From Muribaculaceae bacterium (lineage in GTDB: Bacteria > Bacteroidota > Bacteroidia > Bacteroidales > Muribaculaceae): a stretch of 64,000 nt of DNA. Positions within the stretch are counted from its first letter, which is position 1. Every line of letters starts with the position of its first letter. The notes under the pieces were generated by a model. It was not told where the DNA came from and did no database searches. It saw only the letters and a list, made by a program, of their open reading frames with translations. The translations under genes were made by a program, and so were the position numbers. The stretch lies in contig JAFYYG010000042.1 in the NCBI GenBank assembly GCA_017557625.1, positions 62,001 to 126,000 of the forward strand. The letters run 5' to 3'. This document shows, one piece after another, positions 53,507 through 62,400 of this stretch.

Positions 53507-54267
53507 AGTGACCACCACGGCTTATAACGAAATTTTTTGCTCATTGCCAACTTCAATAAAATACAAGACCCTTCATCGGCAGTATAAGCTGGCATGTTTT
53601 TATAGGTCTCATTCACTTCCGACATGGGTGTGTGCACCAGCGGCATATATGCCACTTGAATTTTCACCCCGAGTTTTTTATGCTCTCGACGTGCGGTGCG
53701 GCACCATGCGTTTGCGGCGCATTTAGATGCGTGGTAAGCCGACCAACCTGGAACAAAAGGATAACGGCTACTCACCGTAGATGTATAAACTATGCGTCCC
53801 TCTGCTCGCCTTAGAGAAGGCACCAAAGCTAGTGACAATGCAACCATTGACCGATAATTCAAATCCATAGTGCGGTCAAAATCATGCATCCTGTCGATAG
53901 AGTCACTTATATTACGATTGATTGATTTTCCTGCATTGCAAAAGAGAAAAGAAACCTCCGGCAGTTCTTCCCTCAGCGTTTCGCACCAAGCATCCAGTAC
54001 TTTGCGTTGCCTGAGGTCGATGGCTTTATACCGTGCTTCGGTGCCATTCTCAAGAGCCTTGTGGCACAAGAGTTTCAATTTCTCCTCATTGCGGGCTAAG
54101 AGAAAAAGTTTGGCCTTAGCTGTTATCAGCCTATGCGTTAACGCCTCACCAATTCCCGATGTCGCTCCTGTGATGACAACCCACTTGCCACCAAAGACTT
54201 CACTCAACTTGTTGTCGCTTATAGTTTTTTGGGGATATACTATATGCTTCCAAAGACTAGTCAACAT
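53503..54267 (-). CDS. Short-chain dehydrogenase/reductase
   Basis: A 254-residue NAD(P)H-dependent Rossmann oxidoreductase. The cofactor motif GATSGIG is near 33-39, NAG near 113, the catalytic Ser in STVSSRYPF and the YHASK catalytic pair. A hydrophobic, tryptophan-containing N-terminus (SLWKHIVYP) and the downstream acyl-CoA synthetase suggest lipid substrates. Two -7 elements lie upstream (TAATTTTG, complement of 54287-54294; TAACTTTG, complement of 54320-54327). Confidence 0.88.
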   Translation of the reverse strand: MLTSLWKHIVYPQKTISDNKLSEVFGGKWVVITGATSGIGEALTHRLITAKAKLFLLARNEEKLKLLCHKALENGTEARYKAIDLRQRKVLDAWCETLREELPEVSFLFCNAGKSINRNISDSIDRMHDFDRTMDLNYRSMVALSLALVPSLRRAEGRIVYTSTVSSRYPFVPGWSAYHASKCAANAWCRTARREHKKLGVKIQVAYMPLVHTPMSEVNETYKNMPAYTADEGSCILLKLAMSKKFRYKPWWSL

Positions 54268-54332
54268 AACAACATTTTTCTCGCTGCAAAATTACAAAAA
54301 AATCTTTGAAAACAGATAGCAAAGTTACCTAT

Positions 54333-54355
54333 ATTTAACCCAAATCGGCCATTAG
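54333..54355 (+). repeat. Solo copy of the MITE-like terminal motif
   Basis: ATTTAACCCAAATCGGCCATTAG, matching the end motif of the 20386-20576 element except for one base in the AATCGGTCATTAG core. No second end lies nearby. Confidence 0.6.
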
Positions 54356-54425
54356 ACAACGGAAGGCAGTGAAAGTACCTCAGAATTAGCAACATTTCAT
54401 AAAGCAGACAAATTTAGTGTCCTAA

Positions 54426-54460
54426 AATGTCCTCAAAGGGTCGATTCCTTTGAGGACATT
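54426..54460. terminator. Strong hairpin terminator after the second SUMF1-like gene
   Basis: A perfect 14-bp stem (54426-54439 with 54447-54460) around a 7-nt loop. It is 49 bp past the leftward gene stop. T-runs are present on both sides, stronger on the plus strand. Confidence 0.8.
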
Positions 54461-54508
54461 AGTGCTTTTTCTTGAGACGACAACTGAGAAGTCCAACAGA
54501 GACTTGAA

Positions 54509-55411
54509 TTACTTTTTGATTCTCTTTTGCCCGTCTTCGATGACGATGCCTTTGTAATCTTCGGAAGCAGGCTGGCCTATCAAGTTATAGCGAGTGTTGC
54601 TTTGGGGGGCTATCGTCTCTGGAATGTTATTGATGCCTGTAGGCTCGTCAATACTTATGGTGGTTGCTGCAAGGCGCATTCCGATATAGTTCCAACGGAT
54701 ATTGGGAAGCTCATAGTTGCGGTACGATACTCGAGAGCCTTTTAGAGAGCCGCCCCAACTGCCTCCTCGTCTGACACGATTCTCACCGTCTTCAGGACCT
54801 GTGGGATTCTCTGCGGGCATCATATCATAGTCGCTATGCCAGTCCTGACACCATTCAAACACGTTGCCACTCATGTCATAAAGTCCTAATTCGTTGGGCG
54901 CCTTTTGAGCTACCACATGGGTGCAGTCTCCATCATGCCATGCTACTTCGTCGATGTCGTTGCTGCCACTATAAACATAATAGTGGTTGTAGATGCCACC
55001 TCGTGCTGCATATTCCCATTCCGACTCAGTGGGCAAACGGAAATCTATGCCGGTAAGCTGCGATAGTCTTGAGACAAAATCTTGACACTCAATCCACATG
55101 ACACGTTCCACGGGCAAATCCAAGTCGCCAGTGAAACCGCTGGGGTTGTTGTCCATGACGGCGCTCCACAGGCGCTGCGTCACCTCGGTCTGACCAATGT
55201 AAAAATCATCGAGAGCGACCACATGGATAGGGTACTCATCATCTTCGGCGAGCAGCTGCTCGGCCGTTCCACCCATGTTGAAACGACCGCCCTTCACTTC
55301 CACCATTTTGAAAGACACCCCGTTTACAGTAATTTCTCTAACAATAGGCTCCTGACCCCAAGCCGTAATGCCTGCCAACAGAGCCAAAACAAACAAAATA
55401 ACATTTTTCAT
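54509..55411 (-). CDS. SUMF1-like secreted protein with type IX-like tail
   Basis: A 300-residue exported member of the formylglycine-generating-enzyme fold. Signal peptide MKNVILFVLALLAGITAWGQ; core motifs VKGGRFNMGG, FYIGQTEVTQRLWSAVMDNNPSG, FRLPTESEWEYAARGG, LGLYDMSGNVFEWCQDW and VRRGGSWGGS are complete, unlike the other copy at 35598. The last 30 residues (TRYNLIGQPASEDYKGIVIE, then a Lys/Arg end) look like a type IX sorting tail, so it may be surface-attached. ATG 55411 is used; a TTG or other start at 55462 would spoil the signal peptide. Promoter at 55434-55462. Confidence 0.87.
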   Translation of the reverse strand: MKNVILFVLALLAGITAWGQEPIVREITVNGVSFKMVEVKGGRFNMGGTAEQLLAEDDEYPIHVVALDDFYIGQTEVTQRLWSAVMDNNPSGFTGDLDLPVERVMWIECQDFVSRLSQLTGIDFRLPTESEWEYAARGGIYNHYYVYSGSNDIDEVAWHDGDCTHVVAQKAPNELGLYDMSGNVFEWCQDWHSDYDMMPAENPTGPEDGENRVRRGGSWGGSLKGSRVSYRNYELPNIRWNYIGMRLAATTISIDEPTGINNIPETIAPQSNTRYNLIGQPASEDYKGIVIEDGQKRIKK

Positions 55412-55433
55412 AATAAGCGTTTTAAATGTTATG

Positions 55434-55462
55434 CAAATATACAACAATAATTTGATTATCAA
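55434..55462 (-). promoter_or_regulatory. Promoter for the second SUMF1-like gene
   Basis: Minus-strand TTG (complement of 55460-55462), 18-bp spacer, TATATTTG (complement of 55434-55441), 22 bp before the ATG. Confidence 0.6.
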
Positions 55463-55474
55463 ACAATAACATAA

Positions 55475-56560
55475 CTAATTAATCGTCGCGACGATGTATT
55501 CTGAGCGAGTGCCAATGCGATATTTTCCGCCCCAGATGCCAATGCCGGAAGATATGTAATAGCGGGTATCGCCTTTTTGTAATGGTCCCCAGGCTTTTTC
55601 GTACATACCATTTACCAAAAGGCTTATGGGCCAAACTTGTCCCTCGTGGGTGTGACCGCTAAACTGGAAATCCACACCGGCCTTCTGTGCTTCCTCGAGT
55701 TTGTAGGGTTGGTGATCAAGCAGGATGATGTATTTTGTAGTATCTACCCCTTCGAGCAAGTGTTTCAATGGCTTGCGCTTGCGGCTGAATCGGTCGTCAC
55801 GGCCCACAATCACCAGGTCGCCCATCGTGATGGTGGAGTCGCGAAGCAGCGTGATGCCAGCCCGCTCGTAGAAGTCGAGCGACTTGTCGATGCCACTGAT
55901 ATATTCATGGTTGCCCAAGCACGCCACAACTGGCGCGTTGAGTTGGTGAAAGTCGGCGGCCATATCCTCCTCAATCAGTGGCCGCAAGTGTCCGTCAATG
56001 ATATCACCAGCCACAAGAATCAGATCGGGGTTTTCGTCGTTTATCATCTTCACCCACCGCTGCCATTCAGCTTTGCGGTTGTGGTAGCCAAGATGTAAAT
56101 CGCTTATCATCACCACCCTTACAGGTTTTGACAATTGCTTGTCGGTAGTCAATGTCAACGGCTCCCGCACCTTGTTATTATAATGGATATTACCATACAC
56201 AAGCAGCCCAGCTATCAATGCCGTGATGGAACCCGCTGTCCAAGCATTGCAGCAAATCCACTCCTTAGGCACAAGATGGCACAATCGCCCCAAATCGAGC
56301 AAAACGAAAGCGAGGAGAAGGTAAAGAAACACAATTAGCCACGAGGTGCTGATGTTATAGCACAACGAAGCCAACCACAGTGGCATACGGTCATAAAGAC
56401 CAGAAAATCCCACAAACAGCATCGCCAGTGCCGCCATCATCAGCCCCACCACAGTCCATTTAGCCCATACTGGAAATGGAAGCACCTGATACACATGCCA
56501 TAACACATAGACATGCACGAGCACAGCAAGTAGTATAATAATGACAAAACCTATCTTCAT
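55475..56560 (-). CDS. Membrane-anchored metallophosphoesterase
   Basis: A 361-residue calcineurin-like phosphoesterase with four N-terminal membrane spans (about 1-22, 35-55, 65-90 and 105-127). The binuclear metal motifs are ISDLHLG, VAGDIIDG, GNHEYISG, LLDHQP and FSGHTHEGQVW, complete and in order. It resembles YkuE/YaeI-type enzymes acting on phospholipid or lipid-A-like pyrophosphates at the membrane, a family-level inference. A -7 element TATTTTTG lies at the complement of 56589-56596. Confidence 0.9.
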   Translation of the reverse strand: MKIGFVIIILLAVLVHVYVLWHVYQVLPFPVWAKWTVVGLMMAALAMLFVGFSGLYDRMPLWLASLCYNISTSWLIVFLYLLLAFVLLDLGRLCHLVPKEWICCNAWTAGSITALIAGLLVYGNIHYNNKVREPLTLTTDKQLSKPVRVVMISDLHLGYHNRKAEWQRWVKMINDENPDLILVAGDIIDGHLRPLIEEDMAADFHQLNAPVVACLGNHEYISGIDKSLDFYERAGITLLRDSTITMGDLVIVGRDDRFSRKRKPLKHLLEGVDTTKYIILLDHQPYKLEEAQKAGVDFQFSGHTHEGQVWPISLLVNGMYEKAWGPLQKGDTRYYISSGIGIWGGKYRIGTRSEYIVATIN

Positions 56561-56677
56561 AAGTTGATAGAAAAGTGAATTTTTGGTACAAAAATAGTCA
56601 TTTTAATTTTTATTCACGCGGGCAAAGCGATTTTTTCAAATAAATTCAGTATTTTTGTCAAAAAATTTTTATTCACC

Positions 56678-57280
56678 ATGACATATTACAAGATTTTTAT
56701 TCTAGGGATTATTTCGCTTATGGCAAGTTGTAGTATTGAAGCTGAGGTACTTCCAACCCCTCAGACCACAGGCGGCAAGCCTCTCATGCAAGTGATGAGT
56801 GAACGCAAGTCAAGCCGCGACTATCAAGAAAACCAGACAGTTACCAAACAAGACCTGAGCAATATGCTCTGGGCCGCATGGGGCATCACCCACGATAGCA
56901 AGCGCACCATTGCCACTGCCATGAACCGCCAGGAACTGGTGCTCTACGTTATTACTCCCACCGAGGTGAGCCGTTACAACCCCGAGGCCAACACCCTCAC
57001 AGTAGTTAACACTGGTGACTTCCGCAAATATTGCACCATGCAGGACTTCGCCGCCATAGCACCCATCAACATAGTATTGGCTGTGGATATCACCAAGCAG
57101 AATAAACCCGAATTCCAAGCCTATACCGCTGGAGCGGCATCACAGAATATCTACCTCTACTGCGCCCAGGCAGGGCTGAAGACTGTGGTAAGAGCAGGGT
57201 TCGACCAGGAGAACCTGCCCAAAGCACTCAAACTCAGTGACAACGAGCGCATAATGTTTGTACAAACTGTAGGTAAATAA
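56678..57280 (+). CDS. Nitroreductase-family lipoprotein
   Basis: A 200-residue FMN-dependent nitroreductase-fold protein with the SagB-like signature ERKSSRDY (FMN phosphate-binding Arg and Ser), a QAYTAGAASQNIYLYCAQAGLKTV helix and the NERIMFVQTVGK end. The first 18 residues end in LMASC, a lipobox, so this copy is probably a lipoprotein on the outer face of the membrane, less common for the family. FMN binding in the periplasm would need confirmation. A TATTTTTG -7 element is at 56650-56657. Followed 8 bp later by the DUF5715 gene. Confidence 0.85.
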   Translation: MTYYKIFILGIISLMASCSIEAEVLPTPQTTGGKPLMQVMSERKSSRDYQENQTVTKQDLSNMLWAAWGITHDSKRTIATAMNRQELVLYVITPTEVSRYNPEANTLTVVNTGDFRKYCTMQDFAAIAPINIVLAVDITKQNKPEFQAYTAGAASQNIYLYCAQAGLKTVVRAGFDQENLPKALKLSDNERIMFVQTVGK

Positions 57281-57288
57281 GTCTAGCT

Positions 57289-58074
57289 TTGACAACTAAA
57301 TCATATAAACAACTTGTTATATTTTTGGCAGCCATCTCAATGGTCGTCACTGTGTCACTGTCGTCGTGTAAGAAAGAGAAAAAGCACGAGAAGACTTTTC
57401 ACGAATATTTCGACAAGTCGCAGCTGAAATACATTGACCAACTAGGCAAGAAACCACAGCTCGAAGACCGTCACGACAGTATCGACACACTAAGGGTAGA
57501 TAAAGACGGCTTTCACCGCATTTATGCCAATCCACCAAAGGGGAAGTTCATCGAAATTTTTAACGACTACAACCCAGTGCAGATTCCCTATGCCGAGAAA
57601 AACGGAATAGAACCTATCAACAATCTGCACGATGCCTACAGGCTAAGGCAGCCGTTGGTGAGAATAGGCACTTGCGAGGCCTACTATCTTGACAGTCTCA
57701 CCCACTCAATGCCATATTTGGTACCAAAAGCGGCAGTACTGCTCGAGGACATTGGCTGTGCCTTTGCCGACACTATCAAAGCACGTGGAGGCAGTGCTTA
57801 TCGCATTGTGGTCACTAGCTGCACCCGCTCCCAATTCACGGTAGATAAACTCACTAAAGTCAACAACAATGCCTCTCCACGTTCATGCCACATGAACGGC
57901 ACTACCTTCGACATTAGCTGGATGCACTACGAGCCCTACAATAACAACTTCCTCCTCAACCGAGAAGACCTCACCAACGTGCTGGGAGAAATTCTTTACA
58001 AATTCCGACAACAGAAACGCTGTACTGTCCTATTCGAACAAGGACAATGCTGTTTCCATATTACTGTAATGTAA
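57289..58074 (+). CDS. DUF5715 lipoprotein, M15-peptidase-like, with TTG start
   Basis: A 261-residue lipoprotein. Starting from the TTG at 57289 gives MTTKSYKQLVIFLAAISMVV and a lipobox (VSLSSC) followed by lysine-rich residues; the first ATG (57340) would remove most of the signal peptide, so TTG is preferred. The core RIVVTSCTRS, PRSCHMNGTTFDISWMHY carries a SxHxxGxxxD-like pattern seen in M15 D-Ala-D-Ala/L,D-peptidases, here with His and Asp. I therefore place it in DUF5715, an envelope peptidase-like group. Likely co-transcribed with the nitroreductase. Confidence 0.72.
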   Translation: MTTKSYKQLVIFLAAISMVVTVSLSSCKKEKKHEKTFHEYFDKSQLKYIDQLGKKPQLEDRHDSIDTLRVDKDGFHRIYANPPKGKFIEIFNDYNPVQIPYAEKNGIEPINNLHDAYRLRQPLVRIGTCEAYYLDSLTHSMPYLVPKAAVLLEDIGCAFADTIKARGGSAYRIVVTSCTRSQFTVDKLTKVNNNASPRSCHMNGTTFDISWMHYEPYNNNFLLNREDLTNVLGEILYKFRQQKRCTVLFEQGQCCFHITVM

Positions 58075-58105
58075 AACTCAATATTTTTATAACCATCAAA
58101 CAAAA

Positions 58106-58840
58106 ATGACTGAACAAAATGCAATTGCCAACTATCTGAAATACACTGGCAAGAAATCGTTCAACTTTACCACGGCACTCATCGACATGGACGGAGTGCT
58201 ATTTGACTCAATGAAGAATCACACCCGCGCTTGGGTAAAACTGATGAAAAAGAACGGAATCAAGTGCACACGCGATGAGTTCTACATGTATGAAGGTATG
58301 ACAGGACGCGACATCATCAAGATGAAATTCAAGAATGGTGCCGGGAAGAATGTCACTGACGATGAGGCACAAGCCCTCTACAAAGTAAAAACTCGCTATT
58401 TCACCGAACTCGGCGATGTGGAGACTGTGCCAGGAACGCTAGAAGTGCTTAAAGCCCTTAAGGAGGCTGGCATCAAATGCGTACTGGTAACTGGATCGGG
58501 AACTCAAGCCATGCTTGACCGCATCGACACTGAATATCCCGAAATCTTTGACGAGCAACGCATCACAGCTGCCGATGTGAAACGCGGCAAACCCAATCCT
58601 GAACCTTACCTCAAGGCGATGGCAAAGATAAACGCACAGCCCAACGAATGCCTCGTTCTTGAGAACGCGCCGCTGGGCGTTCAAGCAGGCCACACAGCTG
58701 GATGCTTCACGGTGGGAGTCACTACTGGCCCTATCCCTGAGAAAGACATCTACAAAGCTGGTGCCGACATGGTGTATAAAGATATGGAAACCATGCTCAA
58801 TGCTTTGCCACAACTCATGGAAGCGTTTAAAAATGCATAA
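58106..58840 (+). CDS. HAD-superfamily phosphatase, beta-phosphoglucomutase-like
   Basis: A 244-residue cytoplasmic haloacid dehalogenase-type hydrolase, subclass I with an alpha-helical cap. Motif I is IDMDGVLFDS, motif II VTGSGTQ, motif III Lys in RGKPNPEPY and motif IV NAPLGVQAG. The substrate is a phosphorylated sugar or similar small molecule, not determinable here. No signal peptide. The stop codon is immediately within a heptamer array (58832-58866). Confidence 0.88.
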   Translation: MTEQNAIANYLKYTGKKSFNFTTALIDMDGVLFDSMKNHTRAWVKLMKKNGIKCTRDEFYMYEGMTGRDIIKMKFKNGAGKNVTDDEAQALYKVKTRYFTELGDVETVPGTLEVLKALKEAGIKCVLVTGSGTQAMLDRIDTEYPEIFDEQRITAADVKRGKPNPEPYLKAMAKINAQPNECLVLENAPLGVQAGHTAGCFTVGVTTGPIPEKDIYKAGADMVYKDMETMLNALPQLMEAFKNA

Positions 58841-58866
58841 TTCATAATGCACAATGCATAATCTTT
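58832..58866. repeat. Tandem heptamer array, AATGCAT type
   Basis: AATGCAT, AATTCAT, AATGCAC, AATGCAT, AATCTTT, beginning inside the last codons of the HAD gene. A related motif AATTGGGCTG (58892-58901; CAGCCCAATT on the minus strand) lies just downstream, as next to the array at 14101. A T11 run follows near 58910. Confidence 0.8.
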
Positions 58867-58966
58867 TAGTAATGCATTATGCGGAATATAGAATTGGGCT
58901 GCGCCACTTGTTTTTTTTTTAGACATAAGAACAAAAGATTATCTTTTTAATGCATATTCTTCTTTT

Positions 58967-60025
58967 ATGCACCGTAATAAGACAATGACCCTCCACATTA
59001 CTAACGATGTAGATGCCACCCTCAACTCTATCATTGAGGGTGGCAATTACAATGTCGTGATAGTGCTGGTTGACACCAACACCCGACGGTTGGTGCTGCC
59101 ACTGCTGCCATGCCTAAGCAACGCTCACATCATAGAAATCACACCTGGAGACGATAACAAGAATCTCGTCACACTATCTCACGTCTGGAGTGAGATGGTA
59201 CAATGTGGCGCTACACGACACTCGCTGCTTGTGAATCTGGGTGGTGGCATGGTGACCGACTTGGGAGGCTTTGCGGCCGCTACGTTCAAACGCGGCATCG
59301 ACTTTGTGAATGTTCCAACAACATTACTCGGAGCGATAGATGCCGCTGTGGGTGGCAAAACAGGCATCAACTTCAATGGTCTGAAAAACGAGATTGGTGT
59401 CTTTGCTCCCGCCAAAGCGGTGATTGTTAGCACAATCTTCTTCCCTACCCTGCCCGAGAAGGAATTTAAATCAGGCTTTGCTGAGATGCTCAAGCACGCC
59501 ATGCTGCACTCGCACGACAGTTTTGACCAGATGTTAAGTTTTAATTTTCAGAGTATTGATTACGACCTTTTGCTCACTCTGATGAAAGAGTCACTGCTGG
59601 TTAAGCAAAACATCGTGGAGCAAGACCCCACAGAGCAGAACATGCGCAAAGCCCTCAACTTAGGGCACACTGTGGGACACGCATTCGAGAGCAAGGCTCT
59701 TGATGACGGCAAACCAGTGCCGCACGGCTATGCCGTGGCTTGGGGACTGGTTGTGGAGAGCGTGCTCTCACACATCATGCTGCAATTCCCAAGCGCTGAT
59801 CTCTACACACTCGCGCGTTTTGTGAAAGAAAACTATGGCGTATTCCACATAACCTGCGACCACTACGACCAGTTGCTCGACCTAATGCGCCACGACAAGA
59901 AAAGCCAAAACGGTGAGATAAACTGCACACTGCTTAAGGAATGTGGGAAACCAGTAATCAACAACACAATAAAAGAGGACGACCTAAAAACCGCCCTCGA
60001 TATCTACAGAGACCTAATCTGTTAA
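58967..60025 (+). CDS. aroB: 3-dehydroquinate synthase
   Basis: Second step of the shikimate pathway: converts DAHP to 3-dehydroquinate with NAD and a divalent metal. The 352 residues contain the NAD-binding GGGMVTDLGGFAAATFKRG, PTTLLGAIDAAVGGKTGINF, and metal ligands in FAEMLKHAML (Glu) and LNLGHTVGHAFE (two His). ATG 58967 is used; ATG 58985 (MTLHITND) is equally plausible. The preceding 126-bp gap holds repeats and a T-run only. Converges with the DUF4595 gene. Confidence 0.95.
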   Translation: MHRNKTMTLHITNDVDATLNSIIEGGNYNVVIVLVDTNTRRLVLPLLPCLSNAHIIEITPGDDNKNLVTLSHVWSEMVQCGATRHSLLVNLGGGMVTDLGGFAAATFKRGIDFVNVPTTLLGAIDAAVGGKTGINFNGLKNEIGVFAPAKAVIVSTIFFPTLPEKEFKSGFAEMLKHAMLHSHDSFDQMLSFNFQSIDYDLLLTLMKESLLVKQNIVEQDPTEQNMRKALNLGHTVGHAFESKALDDGKPVPHGYAVAWGLVVESVLSHIMLQFPSADLYTLARFVKENYGVFHITCDHYDQLLDLMRHDKKSQNGEINCTLLKECGKPVINNTIKEDDLKTALDIYRDLIC

Positions 60026-60042
60026 TTGTTATATTAAGTCAC

Positions 60043-60080
60043 AAGTGTTAAGCATACCAAACGCATCACACTTAACACTT
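60043..60080. terminator. 10-bp perfect inverted repeat between convergent genes
   Basis: AAGTGTTAAG (60043-60052) and CTTAACACTT (60071-60080) could form a stem with an 18-nt loop between aroB and the DUF4595 gene. No T-run, but the position suits bidirectional termination. The sequence is related to the TTAACAC heptamers at 27221. Confidence 0.45.
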
Positions 60081-60927
60081 ACCTATACGTGATTCTCACC
60101 GTATATTTCGGTGTCTCGTTGGTTGTGTAGCTCTTTACATATCCGTCACTGTCAAGCTCGTAGGTGATATCGTAGCGCTTGAGTTGGAGAGGCTCATCAG
60201 AATCAGCCTCTACAGTCTGACTGTAGTCATAACCCTTTTTCATTACTGTGGGCAAATAAGCGCTTGTTGCACCAAAGAGACCTGCGTTGCGCATGATGGC
60301 GCACACATATTTGGTGAACGTGAACGACTCATTGCCTTCCACGTCAATGCAACCTTTGTTGATAGGCGCGCCAGTGCCATATTCATAAACCACACTGTCT
60401 TTCTTGTTCACTCCAGTACTCTCCCACTGCATGAGTTTGCCGTTGAGCCATGCCACCTTTGTCACGTCGGTAGATGATGGAGAAACTATCTGTGCCAATT
60501 CCAGCTCGTTGCTATAGCTATACTGCAACGCGGCGGCAGTGCGACTTGTTGACACGTTTTTGAGTTGGGTGATAGCGCCCTGAGCATTGACCTCAAACGA
60601 ATAAGTCACGTCCTGGATGCTCTTGTCACAAATTATGGCACCATTGTCATAGTCGAAGTAGATAGTTTCCTCATTACTTCCGCCAGTGCCGTAATTGGTC
60701 ACCACGTGAACGCTTTTTAAGTGGTCTCCATCGTAACTTGCAGTAGCAACAATCTTTGTGCCTTTAGCATCTTCCTTCTCAATCTTGCTGATAAACTTGT
60801 GACCAACAGGGAGTTGGGGATAAATCATATTGAACTCGCGGGTAAATGTGTTCTTGGGTTCATTATCACCGCAAGAAACCATCATAATTGCAAATAATGC
60901 TATTGCTAAATATTTCAAACTCTTCAT
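60079..60927 (-). CDS. DUF4595-like lipoprotein
   Basis: A 282-residue lipoprotein: MKSLKYLAIALFAIMMVSCG gives a lipobox Cys at 19 followed by GDNE, a polar/acidic stretch suited to outer-membrane or surface lipoproteins in Bacteroidetes. The body is a run of beta strands with recurring YxYxx turns (EETIYFDYDN, DSVVYEYGTG, KRYDITYELDSDG) typical of DUF4595/YD-like proteins. Function unknown. A TACCTTTG -7 element is at the complement of 60957-60964. Confidence 0.75.
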   Translation of the reverse strand: MKSLKYLAIALFAIMMVSCGDNEPKNTFTREFNMIYPQLPVGHKFISKIEKEDAKGTKIVATASYDGDHLKSVHVVTNYGTGGSNEETIYFDYDNGAIICDKSIQDVTYSFEVNAQGAITQLKNVSTSRTAAALQYSYSNELELAQIVSPSSTDVTKVAWLNGKLMQWESTGVNKKDSVVYEYGTGAPINKGCIDVEGNESFTFTKYVCAIMRNAGLFGATSAYLPTVMKKGYDYSQTVEADSDEPLQLKRYDITYELDSDGYVKSYTTNETPKYTVRITYR

Positions 60928-61037
60928 AATTTCTCGTGTTTTTATATTATCGACCGCAAAGGTAGATAAAAGTTTTCATTTGTCAGTTATCACTTGTCAG
61001 GTTTTTTTCGTTATTTTGCAACGTTTTTGAGAAAACG

Positions 61038-62357
61038 ATGAGACTTTCGAAAATAAATAGGGAAATAATGGCGATTTCGCTGCCGGCGATTATTGCCAAT
61101 ATAGCAGAACCGCTGCTGGGACTACTCGACACGGGAATCGCCGGACATCTTGGCGCACCGCAGTTTATCGGAGCGGTAGCGGTGGGAGCCATGATGATGA
61201 ACGTGCTGTACTGGAACTTCGGTTTCCTGCGCATGGGCACATCGGGACTCACCGCCCAGGCCTACGGCAGCAACTCGCACCACGATCAAGTTGACACGCT
61301 GCAGCGCTCAGGGGCAATAGCTCTTGTCGTTGGCATAGCGATGGTGGTGTTGCAGGTACCCATCCTGTGGCTCCTGTTGTGGATTATGGGGCCTGGTCCC
61401 GAAGTCTCGGCTCTTGCCTCCACCTATTTTACCATAGTGGTGTGGGGTGCGCCGGCGGTGTTGCTCACCATGACGATAAAAGGCTGGCTACTCGGCATGC
61501 AAGACTCGGTCAGCCCCATGCTCATCTCCATCGGTGTGAATGTGCTCAACATGGTGATTAGTCTCGGGGCGGTATATTGGCTCGACATGGGCTTTAAGGG
61601 CATCGCCGTAGGAACGCTGGTTTCGGTATGGGTTGGGGTGATTTATGCCTGCTGGTGCGTGCGTTACCGCTTTAAAACCATCACCCGCGACATTAGCCTC
61701 ACGAGCGCCTTCAACTTCAAGGGCAGCGGCCGCTTTTTCAAGGTGAACACCGACATCTTTGTGCGCTGCATCTTCATGCTTGCCGTGAATCTGTTCTTCA
61801 TCCGCGCTGGTGCTATAAACGGAGACATGGTACTTGCGGTGAACACGATGATGCAGCAGTTGTTCCATCTCTTCAGTTATTTCATGGACGGCATAGCCTT
61901 TGCTGGCGAGGCTGTGGCAGGCAAATATTACGGAGCCCGAGACCTCAGCAATATGCACCGCTGCGTGCGATGGCTATTTGTGTGGGGCGCGGTGACAACG
62001 GCAGTCTTTGTACTGGCCTACTCCCTTTTCCCTCACGCCATCTTCTCAATGTTCACGAGCCAGAGCGAGGTAGTTGACGAGGCGATGCGCTACCGATGGT
62101 GGTGTGCCATAGTGCCGGCAGTGAGCATGGCAGCTTTCGTGTGGGACGGCGTGTTCATAGGCGTCACCGCCACACGAGGAATGCTCATCGCGGTTGCCAC
62201 CGCCTGCGCCCTGTTCTTCCTCCTCTACTTCTCCCTCCCCGCCTCCTTAGGCAACCACTCCCTCTGGATCGCCTTCGTGGCCTTCCTCACCACCCGCAGC
62301 GCAGTCCAGACCGCCATCCGGCATAAGCATTTCAGCTCTAGGCTCAGGTTAGCATAA
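61038..62357 (+). CDS. MATE-family efflux transporter, DinF-like
   Basis: A 439-residue twelve-span membrane transporter of the MATE superfamily, exporting drugs or metabolites with Na+ or H+ antiport. Landmarks: N-terminal EIMAISLPAIIANIAEPLLGLLDTGIAGHLG (MATE helix 1 with the conserved Asp), GTSGLTAQAYG, and the matching second half FSYFMDGIAFAGEAVAGKYYGA. The DTGIAGHLG pattern matches the DinF branch. ATG 61038 lies 110 bp from the divergent DUF4595 gene. DusB follows at 44 bp with its own -7 element. Confidence 0.93.
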   Translation: MRLSKINREIMAISLPAIIANIAEPLLGLLDTGIAGHLGAPQFIGAVAVGAMMMNVLYWNFGFLRMGTSGLTAQAYGSNSHHDQVDTLQRSGAIALVVGIAMVVLQVPILWLLLWIMGPGPEVSALASTYFTIVVWGAPAVLLTMTIKGWLLGMQDSVSPMLISIGVNVLNMVISLGAVYWLDMGFKGIAVGTLVSVWVGVIYACWCVRYRFKTITRDISLTSAFNFKGSGRFFKVNTDIFVRCIFMLAVNLFFIRAGAINGDMVLAVNTMMQQLFHLFSYFMDGIAFAGEAVAGKYYGARDLSNMHRCVRWLFVWGAVTTAVFVLAYSLFPHAIFSMFTSQSEVVDEAMRYRWWCAIVPAVSMAAFVWDGVFIGVTATRGMLIAVATACALFFLLYFSLPASLGNHSLWIAFVAFLTTRSAVQTAIRHKHFSSRLRLA

Positions 62358-62372
62358 ATAAGATTTTTGTTG

Positions 62373-62380
62373 TAACTTTG
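62373..62380 (+). promoter_or_regulatory. -7 element for dusB
   Basis: TAACTTTG at 62373-62380, 20 bp before the ATG; no clear TTG partner. Confidence 0.5.
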
Positions 62381-62400
62381 CGGACAAAATATTACACAAA

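Noticed and set aside
58900..58921. T11 run after a tiny GGC-TGC-GCC hairpin as a terminator
   Set aside because: Three-bp stem is insufficient; noted only as part of the repeat-rich gap.
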